Shown: positions 46,855 to 59,877, counted from the stretch's first letter. The stretch is DNA of 64,000 nt from Lepidurus packardi (GCA_023053545.1 JAKZAN010000002.1:3332375-3396374), one strand, 5' to 3'. Notes: generated by a model not told the origin, from the letters alone. Made by a program: numbers and translations.

Positions 46855-49800
46855 GTAAAATAAAAATTCTTATTTCCTTTGACATTGTTTGCCCTTTTCT
46901 GGGAAGGAAATCTCGTTACTCGACACCCGAGTGCCTTGTTTGCGAGTTAAGCTTTGCCAAAGCTTGGGCCCCGTGTAGGCCGTAAAAACCATCGCTACAC
47001 GTGCACTCTTAGATACTTATACGCTTAGATTTCCTCGCTGGCTCCTTGAGGTTTCCTGGGAAGAGAAGAAAAGAGGAAGGAAAGTTGGATAAATAAACAC
47101 GTCTCTTTTTTAGAGGGTATTTGTAAGATGCTTCTTGCAAACACGAACTTCGGAGTATGAGAAATATTTAAGGGAACTTATCAGCAACTTGCCGAATAAA
47201 ACGTTGGCTTGTTTTGGCTGGAGCATTATATAGACGTGCAGAATCAGCACAAGGTTCATAACTACAATAAACAACCCTTTCATTTCCCTTTATATTACAC
47301 TAAACTCCGAAAATCTGACATGTTTACTGAGGGAAAAAAATATCTATTTTCACTTTTTTGGAGTGGAAGAAAAGAGTACAATTTTATCCAAATGTCTGGA
47401 CATTGTTATACTTAAAAATACTTTGTCCGAAGACTACTTTCCTTCGAAAACATTCCTTGGAATAAACCAAAACAAGAGACTGTTAGATTCGTAAGTTATT
47501 CTTAAATTTTGACTAGAATCTTCACAAATCATCGAACACTCGAATACTCGTCCATTGAAACCTTATGGTATACGATCCTCAAACTACTTAAACTTTACGA
47601 TCTACATACCTCCTCACTTAGGCAAAACGTTCGATTTTTTGCGTTGCTTCTTTCCAAAAGCTTTCCAAATGTTTTTAGATTTTTTTTTATATGTTCAAAA
47701 CCCGCTACTGGGTAAGAAAAAGCTCTATTCCTTCCAGTGATCGAATATTTTGTCTCTAATCCGACCCTAAGCAAAGCTTATAATCCCACAATATCCTAGT
47801 TTTCAGTCTACGGCGCATAAGACTCTTCAACTACCTAATCAGAACTTGAAATATCTTCCCAAAACTTCAAAATTCGCTTCCAAACCAAAGAGCTTGATTG
47901 CCCGTCATCTGAAGCTTTTCGTACAAGCTGAGCCTCACAAAACTTACCATACCCATAGAAAGCTCAATTTTTTACCTAAACTTTATTAGCTTTTTCGAAT
48001 TTGCTTAAACAAACTTAATTTAAAACAGATTTGAAGTACACAAAAACCTTCAAAAACCTCCGAAAGTAATTCGATACTCTTTCCAGAAACTTCCCAAACT
48101 TTCGGTACCAAACACCAACCGCCTTTCTGCTGTTATTGCAAACCCTGGCAAGAAACTTTATAGCTTCGGACAGCCCCGCGACAAGAAACACGTTGCACTC
48201 CGAACTCCTATCTTATCAAAAGCCATACAAGATCGAGAAAGAAACAAAAGTCTCCGTCAATCCTCCCAAATAACCCCAAAAACATTCGATTCAGACAGGG
48301 CGACCAAGCTAGCAGCCTCTATGTAAACAAGAAAAAAAAATCACTGTTGCGAGTCTTAAGGCCCATTTGAAAAGGTCTTCAACAGTGAAAAAGATACATC
48401 CCCTTTACATCCGGAACAAAAGCGAACCAGAATGGAAGGCGTAAACAATGGAAAACAAGTCTTTTAATTTCTATGATGATCTTCGCTATAGCGTCCTGCA
48501 GTGTTAGGCACTTGAACCACCAGAAAAAGACACAAACCAGGCGAACACGCTGTCTTCCTGTTGTCAGCCCCCAATTGTCTTGTCACAACCATGTGCTGTC
48601 AGCTCCCCAAATCGTTCTTTTCTCCCTTTCCGTCCTTACCCAAATCCCATTCCGCGTGTTACGTTCGTTCCGGTAAACAAGTTACCAGGCAATGACGTCA
48701 CGGAGCCCCTTGTTTGCCGGCATTCTAATGGATTTTGCAACCCTCTCTGTCTCTCTCATTCTATTAAAACCTCGCAGAGAACAATGGCGGCGATTAATTT
48801 TGAACCTTATACAGCAATTTTCCAGGTTTACGTACCCCGTTTAACCATCAAGACTTGCTGTGACAATATTCCTGCAGCGATATATCTTCTTTACCCTTCA
48901 AGATATTCAAATATTTAGATTCAATCCATTTGATGGCCCTTTAAAGTTTTGGATATTATTACTTGCAAAAAGGTCGGTAAAGGAGATGGGTTAGGGGCTG
49001 GTTTATGCCTTGAGGGCTGGTGAGATAGGACACCCCAAGACTCAAGGCCAGGAGCGTCCAAGAGGGTCACATTGGAAGGGGAAGAGTATGGAATCGGATC
49101 AAGATCGATAAGGACCGGGTGACTTCATTGCCCATACAAAGAAGAGTTTTAGCACATGAAAAGAATTGCCTACTTCTATTTCTTATACTTAAGCAGCTAT
49201 TTCTGAAGAAGTGCACCTTCTGTCAAGCGTGGGTGGTTTACAACGCAAAACACGAGTTCCTGAGAGAATTTTTAATAGAAATGAATAGGAATGGGAATTT
49301 TCTTCCGATTGTGAAGAAAGACATACAGGAAATGCTGGAGAATTTCTGTGCTCAAACTAGAAACGTTGGCTTTTTCTCTCGTTCGCTCTCTTTAACTTAT
49401 GTTTAACATAGAAGACGAAGAGCAAAGGCTCAGTGAGTTTGACTAGGGAGGAGATGGCATGCCGCCAGGAACATGATCTCTAATGGGTCAAGTCAAGCCG
49501 TGACCTCCTTCGTCTCCATACCGAAAATCCCAAGGAACTGGAAAACCTCTGCCTCTTTCCTAACCGCAAATTACGTTCTCTATAAGTTCCAATGTACCGT
49601 CGTAAACATATTGTTCCTTTCCGGCTTAAGAGTCGCTCGAAAAGTCGCGTGGTTTTCCCGCGCAAAGTACAGAGCGTTATACATAGAGGTCCCATAGCTT
49701 TTCAACTGGAAATAAAACTGCTTCAAAGCCAACTATGAGATTACTTCTGCTCGAATCGAAAAATGCTAGATTTCAGAGTTTGCTTTACCAGAGTTGTGAA

Positions 49801-50554
49801 AATTTTTGTTTACAACTGAATTGACGTTTCTGCCTATTTGCTGCCCATTTCTGCCCAATGAGAACTTCTCAGATAGCAAATGGTGGAACCTCTAGCTTTC
49901 GCAACTGAGCTGTTTTTCTGCCTACTTATGCAATAATTTTTGCCTGAAAGAACAATGAACACAGTAAATTAATCATTTTCAAACACTGCATCAAACGGTA
50001 ACAAACAACTGTAACTTAAACAGCGAATTCTAATACCGAAAGATATTTGACTACCGCAGAAATTGCATTATAAAATGTTAGAAAATATATCATTTCCGAA
50101 GTTAGGATTCACATTTCACTATCCTAATACGTGCTCGTAACGTTGAGTTGTTAGAAACAGTGCCGTGATAACCAAATTCGATGAGATGTTGTCCAGGGCA
50201 GCAATTTCCGAATTTCTGCCTAGGCAACCCGATCTCCGGACTTACGCAAACAACCCTCAGAAAAAACTATACCAACACCCTCTCTCCCCTTTTAAGGAAT
50301 TGGGGTAATGCCTTTCTTGTCGACACCGCCTACAAATCCTCCGTAGCATTTACTAAATTTCTTTAAGCATCCATGTCGTGCAACTTCCTCCCCACACAAA
50401 CTGGTTGTTTTCAAAAGGAGAAGGACTCTTTCTCGCTTTTCCCTTTTGCTCATTTTTAGCCGTTTGGCTGCCTATATAGCCTCCAGCGTCGCTTGAGGAC
50501 AGCTAACGTCTACGTGCAAAAGGGGAGCCCGCAGCCACGCTGAAAGAGGCAGAA
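46855..50554. other. Intron of variant A and upstream region of variant B
   Basis: About 3.7 kb, containing no confident exon. Several coding-like blocks bounded by splice-like signals occur at 47417-47490, 47738-47799, 47807-47989 and 48087-48326 (see findings). The 49119-49406 plus-strand frame has no motif or splice support. The last few hundred bases presumably hold the variant B promoter. Confidence 0.4.
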
Positions 50555-51773
50555 ATGCGCCGAAGATCTTTACCCCCGGAGGCTCCTAGGAGAGGAGGGA
50601 GTGCACGTTTCACTGCCCGTACGTTCCTCCGTCATTTGCCATCGCCAGCTAGGCAGCAGAAGTACTGTGCTCTTTCCAAGCCTGTAACACTCCCGAAGAC
50701 CACTTTTTCCCCAGTATTTGTTTGGCGCGTCAGAAATATGCGTGCTGATGATGATATTATCGTGGAAGATTCTCAAAATTACGGGGATTCCGCCCCTTTA
50801 CCAACAATTACGGTGAAAAGTGACTCCCCAATAGTGTCGCGGAAACTTGACAGTGCAGGTGAAGTTGCCGGTACTCAGGACTCGGAACCATTGCAACTTA
50901 TATCCAATCCCCCAGAAATACTTGTCGCTTATATCGCTGGTGACCCAGAGGCAGTCGCTGCCATCGAATTACTCAAACAAGCTCAGCAAGTATGGATGGG
51001 ACGGGACCCTAATCGCCTGCTCAACATTCCAGTGTCACTTCAGACCCTAAGTCCCCATTTACCAGGAATTGCTTCGCTGCAAAACTTGCCTACCAGGTTT
51101 GAACCTCGCCGGTATAGTCACGATGATCTTTCACATCCGTTGAGGACTTCAAATCAAGTACCGGCAGCAGCCAAGTATCGGCGCCGGGCTTCGGCGCAAG
51201 TAGAGCGCCTACCGCATCAGCAAGTAAGGGGCCTGTACCAAAAAAACGCGACCTACCGGCCGAAAACCAAAGCTAGGGCAGACACGTCGGAGCTGGTACC
51301 TGCCGATACTTTCCCCAACCCTTTTTCCAAGACTTTACCGACGCCGCGGCGGTTGTCTAATCCAGAAAAGGTAGTATCGGCGACGAATAGTCGTCGCCCC
51401 TCCTACCATCACTTGCAACACCCTAATATGACGGCAGATGGAGCCAGTAGTATAACCAACAGTAATAGAGATCTTAGAAGACCCTCACGCTTGTTCCCTA
51501 ATGGTACTTTTGGGGAATTGGACGCTCAAGGGTTATCGCAAGCATTGGCTCAGCACAATCGTCGATCGTCTCGAGCATCCTCCATATTTCTGGTAGACGC
51601 ATCTGACAAAGATCCTGCGGAACTCGTACCCGAGCCTGAGGAAGGAACACCGGAAGACATCCGGCGTCGACGCACCGTTTCTGTCATCGCGACAGTGGGC
51701 GCCTTCCTCCTCGTCCTGTCCATCCTGCTCGTAACGATCACCTTGCGACTTGCTACGCATATCGATGATCTCG
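50555..51773 (+). CDS. Variant B first exon, long cytoplasmic tail form
   Basis: One open exon of 406 codons plus one base, starting MRRRSLPPEAPRRGGSARFT. The N-terminal part is polar and low-complexity (Arg, Ser, Pro, Asn) with no known domain; ILVAYIAGDPEAVAAIELLK is the only segment that looks folded and may form a helix. A basic stretch PEDIRRRRT leads into a membrane helix (VGAFLLVLSILLVTI), then LATHIDDL and a G/GTAAGA donor. With the shared exon the product would be 442 aa. A second in-frame Met (MRADDD) could give a shorter form. The orientation rule (positive residues before the helix) again predicts a cytosolic N-terminus. No terminal exon follows locally: in genomic sequence the frame would run only GKKPVE and stop inside the intron. 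Confidence 0.72.
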
Positions 51774-54526
51774 GTAAGAAACCGGTTGAATAAAACATGA
51801 CCTCGTTCCCTGCCACCTTAATTTATATCTTTATTCGGCGTAGACCTTCCTAGACGCTCCAATCATTTCGCTTCTACCTTTTGTCGGTTTAAGGAATAAG
51901 ATGTATAGTTTTCCATTTCTCTGTACGAGCTTCCGTTCACGAAGTAATCGCTCTTACAGCTCATTGGCCGGTTAGGTGACGTCAAAACTTTTTCGACCAA
52001 TATGAACCTTGCTAGCTTAAAAAACGTTATAAACAAACCGCATATTATGCTTGGTTAAGAGTCCAAATTACTACAGGCTAAAATAGCCTTCCGAAGCTGT
52101 TTACAAGTATTACGTACGCTTAAAATAGCGTTATGGGATACGATGGCGTCACTAAAGATTATTTGGTGAATATCTTCGTAAACTTTTGGCCCAAATATAG
52201 TCGAGTTATAGCTCGCCCGATTTGCTTTTCGCCATAGAATCTGAAGCAGTCCAAATATTTGCTCTCATAACTCAAAACGAATGACTCCCCCCCCCCCCCC
52301 CATGGCTGGCCCAAACAAACAGAAAAGCTTGTCCATTTATCAACAGTCCAATCCATCACCACCCCTGTCCGCTTCTACTGAAGAAATAAGCTCGTTTTGT
52401 CTCGCTCGCAACGCCGTCATCTGCACGGATCCTAACCGGACACGCCGAAAAGTGATGAGGCATCATTAGCACTCCGCCCCCGTTTGGGCTATGATTTTCC
52501 CTCCCCGCCACGTAAGTAAACGTCATCGGAAATTCTGAACGAACCCAAACTTTGCCTTACAACTTTTGCGTCTTTTGCGCTCTTAGCTAAATGTTAGTTC
52601 TCTCGTCTCTTCTTCTCTCTCAGCACTCGCCAATCCAAACATCCTGCGGTCTATGGACACAATCAATGATTCACTACCGTGCGGCTCTCTCGTAGGTCGT
52701 ATCTTGGAGCTATGCCTTTTCCCACCTTTACTTTTACTATGACTCTTACTCCTCGTTTTATTGCAACTCGTTGAGTCTTTAGAGGCTTTAAACACATAAA
52801 TAATGCAACCACGCCAGATGGCATTGTCGTGTCTCAATATTCTCCTTCACCAAAATATTATTTTCCGGTGGAATCTCGAGAAATTAGAAAGGAACATTGA
52901 CAAGAGTCGGTAACAAAGAATTATCCTCTCCTCCGGCTTAGCATCGCTTTCTGCAAAAATTAAACCATTTTTACAGAAAGTAATCATTTTTTGACAAAAA
53001 TATGTTTAACGTTTCTGCTGAAGTTGTGGGTGTTCCAAAAGTATTTAAAGAGAATGAAAATCGAAATACTTACTGTTGACGTAAAACGAACATTTCTGCT
53101 GAAACGCAAACAAAGCGGCTTTTGAAACAAAAAAATCGAAAAAAAATTAGGTTCCCAGAAGAATACAATCCCTTTCACACATGCAGACCAGTGCGCAGAA
53201 GTATTCTCCCGGGATGTACAAAATTGAGAAGTTTAGACTTATTTACGCCGAACATCTAAACTAAGAATAAAAAGGGACTTCGAATTACTTCTCATGGACA
53301 GAAATGTTAAGAAATTAAGTGAACTGAAACGGAGAAATGATGGGAAATGTTAAGAAACTTCTCCGGTGAATAAACTTAACACAAATGTTGCAAGCATACA
53401 CATTACAATAATGAATCGGACACACGTGCAAAAACTTTTATCTGCGAAAAGTAAAAGATACTTCGTACTTTTCACCCGTAAGAATTTACAGATGTGCTTA
53501 AAGAACTTGAAGGGGATAGATACATTCTGCAAAAGTGGAAATCTAAAAAATATTGTAAGACCGAAAACATGTGCAACTCCTAGAAAAGTTGCTTCCTAGA
53601 AAGTCACACATTTATTGGAAGATGTGATTGAAAATTCCTGCTGTGCAGAAATATTTTTAAAATCAAAAAAAGCTTTAGCATAGGACAAATGGTAGAAGAA
53701 ACAATAACAGATCTCTTAAAGCCAAAATATTGTTTAAAAAATTACTGCAAAAATACGCCCGTAAGCTAAACATTACTGTCTAAGCCTAAACAAAAGTTAA
53801 ACTATCTCTTCCTACACGTACGTATTCACAAATGTATACCGCCAAAGATATTTTTAAATAAAATTTTTAAAAACTGCGCAAATTAAGCTCATAAATCCTA
53901 TACTTCGGCCAAAATATAAAACAAAGAAGCGTTCTTAAAAACCCACGCTCTATAAATTTTCTACGACGCGACCCTAAAAGAAACTTTTTGTTTCTCCGTA
54001 GCAAAAAAAAAAAACCCTGCAAAATGGGCTTGTTGCCCATCATCCTATTGTCTCGCTTCCCCTTTTTCCATAGATTACCATATCTTATCAGATAGGGCAA
54101 ACGTCCAAGACCCTCAACATCTTGTCAAACTCCGTTAGAAAAAGATCCTTTTGCTTGGGAAAAAATGGAGAAATATTTTTAAACGAAGGCCGAAGTCATA
54201 TTGCCTACCTTAGAACCCCCTTCCACCTCGCCATCTCACCCCTCAAAGATATATACACAAAACGTATCCACACACACATACACATACACACCGGCGCGCC
54301 TGCCGTCGCAGTGATGCAGTAAACCTGCCTGTCCAATGTCGATACTATTCTCGAGTCTGCCCTTCGCCGAGTCAGGCGACGGTCCTGTTTTCAGTGATTC
54401 TCTTAACTTCCTTTCCGTGCTTCCCACAGACGATTCTCTCTGAAAACGTCTTTAAGAATCTTTGAAATTTCAAAATCTTCAGAAATCTCTTCAATTCCAT
54501 GGGAGTTGCTGATTTGCCCCAACAAA
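51774..54526. other. Intron of variant B and upstream region of variant C
   Basis: No supported gene. Contains a 14-base C run near 52287-52300 and a CA microsatellite near 54270-54292. The 52303 frame (MAGPNKQKSL...) has neither helix nor donor and was rejected as a further variant. Confidence 0.45.
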
Positions 54527-55283
54527 ATGAATCCGTTGCTGCAGAATCAGCTAGCTCAGGCAAGTCAAGGAACAGATGTGAAACCTAAGCTACAACGACA
54601 TCCCTCAGGCGCGGAATTAATTCGCCAGTTAAGTTTAACCAAAATGGTGGTTCAGCAAGCTCAAGTGAATTCTTCTTCTTCAACTGGAGGAGGATCAGCC
54701 CCTTCCACCCCTACTCCTCCTCAACCCCGTCGCTCCGCCCCTCCGCCTTCGCGATCGATTCGCCCCTCTTCCGAACGCCATTCAGCTTCACCCTGTTCTA
54801 ACAATTCTTCAACTTCCGGCCAACCGCGTTTAAACCTCCACCTTTCCCTCCATGCTAAGAGCAAACCAAAGAAGAAAGAAGCCAACCACAAGAAGGGTGG
54901 ATTAGCCTCCGGTAACTTGCTCGTCACTGGCGCTACTTGCCATCAGCTGGTTCCTTTGGTGACGTCAATGGTGTTGCCGCGGGGTGTATTGGATCCACAC
55001 CGGGGACAGCAACTCGTTCCTTCGGGGGATGAAGAAGAGGGTGGAGGGCTTGTAGGAGGGGAAGATGAACTACCTAGCCTTCATAGCGAGGAATTCGCCC
55101 TCAGACGGCCGCATAAGCGCTATGTACCGCCGGCCAAGAAAAAGAAAAAGAGGAAGAAGAAAAAAGGGGCATTGTCCAAGCCAGCGCGTTGCGTCATCGC
55201 ATTGACGGGCATTGCGCTCTTGCTCATGTGTTTCGTACTAGTAGGCGTTACTCTACGCTTAGCACCCTTAATTGACGAAATGG
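54527..55283 (+). CDS. Variant C first exon, lysine-rich tail form
   Basis: One open exon of 252 codons plus one base. MNPLLQNQLAQASQGTDVKP begins a polar region with AELIRQLSLTKMVVQQAQ (likely amphipathic helix), a Pro-rich segment (PTPPQPRRSAPPPSR) that could bind SH3 or WW domains, Lys-rich KKKEANHKKGG, an acidic loop (GDEEEGGG), and a very basic run KKKKKRKKKK directly before the membrane helix (CVIALTGIALLLMCFVLVGV). TLRLAPLIDEM and a G/GTAAGT donor follow. With the shared exon the product would be 288 aa. An overlapping upstream frame starts at 54499 (CCATGGGAG) and could limit translation. Same architecture as variants A, B and D. Confidence 0.72.
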
Positions 55284-58200
55284 GTAAGTTCCGTGAGGGT
55301 TTACTTGAAAGTTGAGGACAGCACATGGACTTACTGAGCTCTTTCTATGATTCCTTCAGATAGTTGCAGGTTTGATAAATATTTATGTGTTTTTCTTAAT
55401 CCTTTCGAGTTTCTTACATAATTCAGCTGATTTCTGAAATAGATCCACTTACTAATCACGGAGTTATGTGGGCTTAACAGATTTCATCTCGCAATCTCCT
55501 AATTTTAAGAAGAATTACTGACATTTCTGTGAATTTCTGAAGATCAAGAAGAATCGAAGCGCATTTGTTTAGACCTAGATAGAAATTTCTTATTGTTAGC
55601 AATTCTCAAACTCGGGTACTGGTGGGGATTAGTGGAGATTATGTCTTCGATTTACGTTGATTACTGTAAGGAACACAAAAGACCTCCCAAAAAGAGACGT
55701 TTTTTAAGCCCCTTTCCTTCTTGGAAAAAAACTTATGAAGTCCATAAGTGTACACAAAAGAGAGCCAAAACAAACAGATACATTTGGATCGCTTGCTTCC
55801 TAGCATACGTTGCATATCATTACAGACTAACCCATTTTGCCGTGCCGAACTTCTTTTCTCTAAATAAAAGAGACGAGAACAGCATCTTTCAAGTAATTTC
55901 TTAAGGGACATGGAACACTTTACAAAGGGAAAGCACGTAAAGGAGTTCCTCGTTCATTAAGAGGAACATAACTCAAGTTTCTAAAAAGACTCGACGGACA
56001 CAAAAGCGCTCGTTATAAGCTCTCGTAAGTCTCGTGATCTCAAACCATCCAATTTTAAAAAATCCGTAAAATATCCAGAAAATCTTGAAATCTTCTAACA
56101 GCTTTTTCTGACAGCGATATAGGTGTTTTGGATCCCGAGTGAATACTATTCTTTAGAAATCTTTCGCAAAAATTTGCAAAATGACCACCCAAAAAATGCC
56201 CAAGGGAAATTCGGAAATTCTGTACAACACACATTCTCCATCAAGCGATTCAAAAGAGAAAGCCTGACCATCACAAATATCATCTAAATTAGGCATTCAA
56301 AAATACTTTTGATCCTCTTCTTAACAACTTTACGCAAATTAGCTAACTTAAGTCCCGAAACTACCCTACTTAAGAAAAAAAGTCTAATTTCAATGCAACG
56401 AACCCTCGACAACATATAATACCAAGAGACGTACTATTCTCCACGCTAGCTGTGTGTAGACGGCGTATCGATCCGTTTCTCTTCCCTGTTTGCTTTTTGC
56501 TTCCAATGCTAAAAGGTGGTAAAGATTCATATCCAAATCCTCCAAAGTTTTCAGTTCTATCCATTTTAACAGTAATAGATCGTGTTTCTCGGATAGTGTG
56601 TATTGTTTGAATTACTACTGGATATTTCTTGCCCGAACTGAGAACTCTGTGGCACAAAACTGACGCTAGAGCAAAACACATTTTCTGTAAATGATTTATG
56701 TCACGTTCTTTCACGCAGCTTGCCACTGCAAGGCACCAGATTGCCAAGGGGTAGAAGCTTATTCCGTACCTATAGTCGTGCTAGTCCTTCCCTAACAAAA
56801 AAGGTCGTTATAAAACTATTCCAGACCTCTTGCTATTCATTAGCCGTCAGGTTATACTCACTAAATTTCTTTCTCCGTTCCATTGCGCAGTGAAGCGACC
56901 TAGCAACGTCATTGTGCCTCATTCTCCCCAACTCCCTTGTAGTTGTATGCATGCAAAGTGTAACAATGTCATTTTACCGTCCTTGCTCGATAATGCCGGG
57001 AAAACCCAGACAGGAGGCAAAAACTCGGGAAATGAAAATGAGGAAAAGTTCAACACGTGGCAGCTTTAAAGTAAAAAAATTAAAAAAATTAAAAAAAAAA
57101 TAAACCATTCACGTGCCTGACTTACTTCATCCCAGAGTAAACAAGACCACAACTGTGAAAAACAAGTTTGGTAATATTGGCTCGCTCATGATTGGTTCTT
57201 GAACCCGCGCTTTTTAAATAAAGTTCATCTGATCGCTTAACTTATTTTTTTAAACCGATTTTCGCGAATTCGTTCAGGGAGTCTTTGTACAAAAGTGCAA
57301 AACAAAAAACAGAACAAATCCACGTTTTCCAGTCTTATGACGCAGGAAGGGTACTTACGTAGAGTTAGTTGGCCCCAAAGGGCAAAAGTACTAAGCCAAT
57401 CTTCTTGTCTAAAAATAAAACTACTAATCGAGTTCTTTTGTTTAGAAATATCGAAAATGGAATTTGGTTCCATAACTTGAAACCTTCTAACAGGAAACCC
57501 ATTCAAAAGGTCAGGGAACACGCCTTATTTGTAAAAAATCGATATTTACAAGTATCGATTACATATTTTTGAACAGAACTGAAATAGAGACAAAAAAAAA
57601 AGAGAATTGTTTCAAAATATAACGAGATTTTGCCCACGTTGAAAGCAAGAAAAGCACCGAATAAAGTTATATTAACTTCCCATATGAACTCAAGTATCGA
57701 TTTTGCGACACTGATCCCCAAATCGGATACAGTAGTATTATAACGGATAATTGATTTTGGATCTTTGTTTACAATACTAGTCATTTAATCGATTAAAAGG
57801 AACTGTTAGTAAAAATACAATAAGTTCACTTACTTGACTATAAAAATATAATTAATCACAATTTTAAAAACCTGATTGATTATAAAGCTCATTAATCGTT
57901 TTTTTCTTAAACCGATTACACCTGGAATAACATACCGTTATTAAAATCAATAAGTACAGAAAAGGTTAAGTAATATAAAACCTATACTATACTATAAGAT
58001 TTACATTTACATTTACATTGTACGTTACAAATAGAGTAACCGATTACCAATTGTAACGTACTATATTCGATTTTTACCGGTAGTTCATTTCTGAAAAAAG
58101 TAACGGATTAGAAAAAATTAAAAGAAAACAGAATGAGTTGTTCCAGGACCAGGGAATCGTTCGTATTACTCCAGATCACTAGAACTCCCAAGGTATCGAT

Positions 58201-59183
58201 AAATAAAGGTCAAAGATAAAAATCCACATTTAAACGGTATATAAACCCCCCGTTACTTTTCAAACCAGATATTGAAAATTGAGATGAACTTTACAATCAG
58301 AAAATTAGATTATATTTCTTCACGGAAATTTCCCAAACACATTGCTATTTTACTTCAAGGTCAACGTCACGGGAATAAAATAAACAAGTCCCGCAGAATT
58401 ATATGCCTAGAGAGGAACCACGACCCAAACTTAGTCCAGTCTTAATATAACTTCATCTTCCCACTGCCTGCTCTCACCCCTCCCCCCATTCACCCGTTCT
58501 ACCCGCTTTGTGCCTTTGCAGCTAAGCTTAAAGTAGGCGTGGCTCGGGTCTTCCCACCCAAAGTTAGGGTATTAAAAACCTTAACAATCGGGACATGCAG
58601 CAGGCTGCATATGGCGTTGGCAACATAAAATAAAACTGCAATATAGGAAAGAGAGCAAGCGAGGCAGCCAAAAGGGCAGCGTTCCAATAGCAAAAAGTGA
58701 AATCTTCCTTACTGTCTGGCAGTGTGTTCTTCTGCCTTAAATTTCTGTCTGTAGTAGCAGTCCGGCGCTGTATCGCCTCCCAGTAGGGTCATTTCTGGGT
58801 TTAAACTCTTTAAACAGACCACGCCCCTCTTAAAAATCTGCCTAAATGAGCAACTGGATGTGGATGGATAGTTTTTGCGCATACGTGAGCGATTTCGTGA
58901 GTGCATACAGTATTACTGCTCAAGAAACGTGCATCTTGGTATCAGTCGACGATGATCTGTGTAATTTTGCGACCGCGAACCAAATTTTGAACCCCTTTTT
59001 ACGTATTTATGCATTACTGCGCTGTGCGCAAATACTTGCGCAATTTCTGCCGCGCATAAATCAGTTCTACTGTGCTGATCTGCATTACCATGGACGGTTT
59101 ATGATGGCTACGTATGTGACACTTTGCGCTCTCGCGCACCAGATCACTGCGCAAGCAGATTTTGAGTAAAAAGACACATTTTT
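55284..59183. other. Intron of variant C and promoter side of variant D
   Basis: No supported exon. The 55593-55904 and 57237-57784 frames are AT-driven and lack splice partners. Close to variant D the sequence changes character: four TGCGCA palindromes occur between 58876 and 59153. Confidence 0.45.
58876..59153. promoter_or_regulatory. TGCGCA cluster upstream of variant D
   Basis: The palindrome TGCGCA occurs at 58876, 59024, 59037 and 59148, with further GCGC-containing near copies (GCCGCGCAT, CTCGCGCACC). Roughly one copy per 4 kb is expected by chance. It resembles half of an NRF-1/Ewg site. It lies just upstream of the variant D start, so it is a candidate promoter. A 107-codon frame covers the same stretch and is considered incidental. 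Confidence 0.4.
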
Positions 59184-59877
59184 ATGAACCAACACCTTTT
59201 TGTCGTAATGGCGTCAGAATTGCGCTTACACTCGCCACTGGGAAAATATAATGTGACGTATCAAGATGCGGGCGAACGCGTTGTAGCGCGTAATCCTGTG
59301 CGGAGACATGTAAGTGACGCAGCGTACGGCACAGGCGCTGGATCACGTAAAACTGTGAAGCGATCGCGTATAACGCGGCATGATTCTGATACTGCCACCA
59401 AAGACAACAATAACAAGAGTTGCATGCCTTCAACCAATAGTCGAACATTATTACTGCAAGGGAACAATTCCGATTCCTCACTGGTGACATCAGGATCGCG
59501 TAGAGGCCGACTTGTGCAGCGCGCAGAGAGCGATTTGCGCAAAAAGCGAGTAGCTTTTGCAGACACGGCTACGGTGATGCCTTCCCGAAAATTACGCAAG
59601 TTAAATCGAGAAGATTTAGACATCGAACATGTAGTTTTGATGTACAAAAACGATTCTCCTTTGCAAGACTTACGCACAACCGATGTGGAACGCGTTTCTA
59701 CCAAAGATTCACGAATAAGCGAACCGAAACCACTCGAGAGAACAGAAATGACCCCAAAAGAACGGCGACGACGCAAAGTCGTCATGGCGGTTGTTTGCAC
59801 CACTTTTGTCATCCTAGCTGCCAGTGTTCTTTTTGTCCTCATTACTCTATACAACGCATCAGCCATTGACGAAGCTG
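59184..59877 (+). CDS. Variant D first exon, with PP1-docking-like motif
   Basis: One open exon of 231 codons plus one base. Two in-frame starts exist: MNQHLFVV and, eight codons on, MASELRLHSP; the second has the better context (G at -3 and +4). The tail is Arg/Ser/Thr-rich (RITRHDSDTATKDNNN) and contains RKKRVAFAD, which fits the RVxF docking motif of protein phosphatase 1. MTPKERRRRK precedes the membrane helix (VVCTTFVILAASVLFVLITL), then YNASAIDEA and a G/GTAAAC donor. With the shared exon the product would be 267 aa. It lies closest to the shared exon (1.4 kb). PP1 binding is inference from a short motif. Confidence 0.72.

Noticed and set aside
49119-49406. 95-codon plus-strand frame ending NVGFFSRSLSLTYV
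   Set aside because: No helix, no donor phase compatible with the shared exon, no recognisable domain, and only chance-level length in this AT-rich DNA.
52303-52469. MAGPNKQKSL... frame ending in TRRKV as a fifth variant exon
   Set aside because: A basic stretch is present, but a stop follows at once with no membrane helix and no donor.
58846-59169. 107-codon plus-strand frame starting MSNWMWMDSFC, just before variant D
   Set aside because: It is closed by a stop before the D start, has no motif, and coincides with the TGCGCA-rich stretch that explains its unusual composition. Treated as 5' UTR/promoter.
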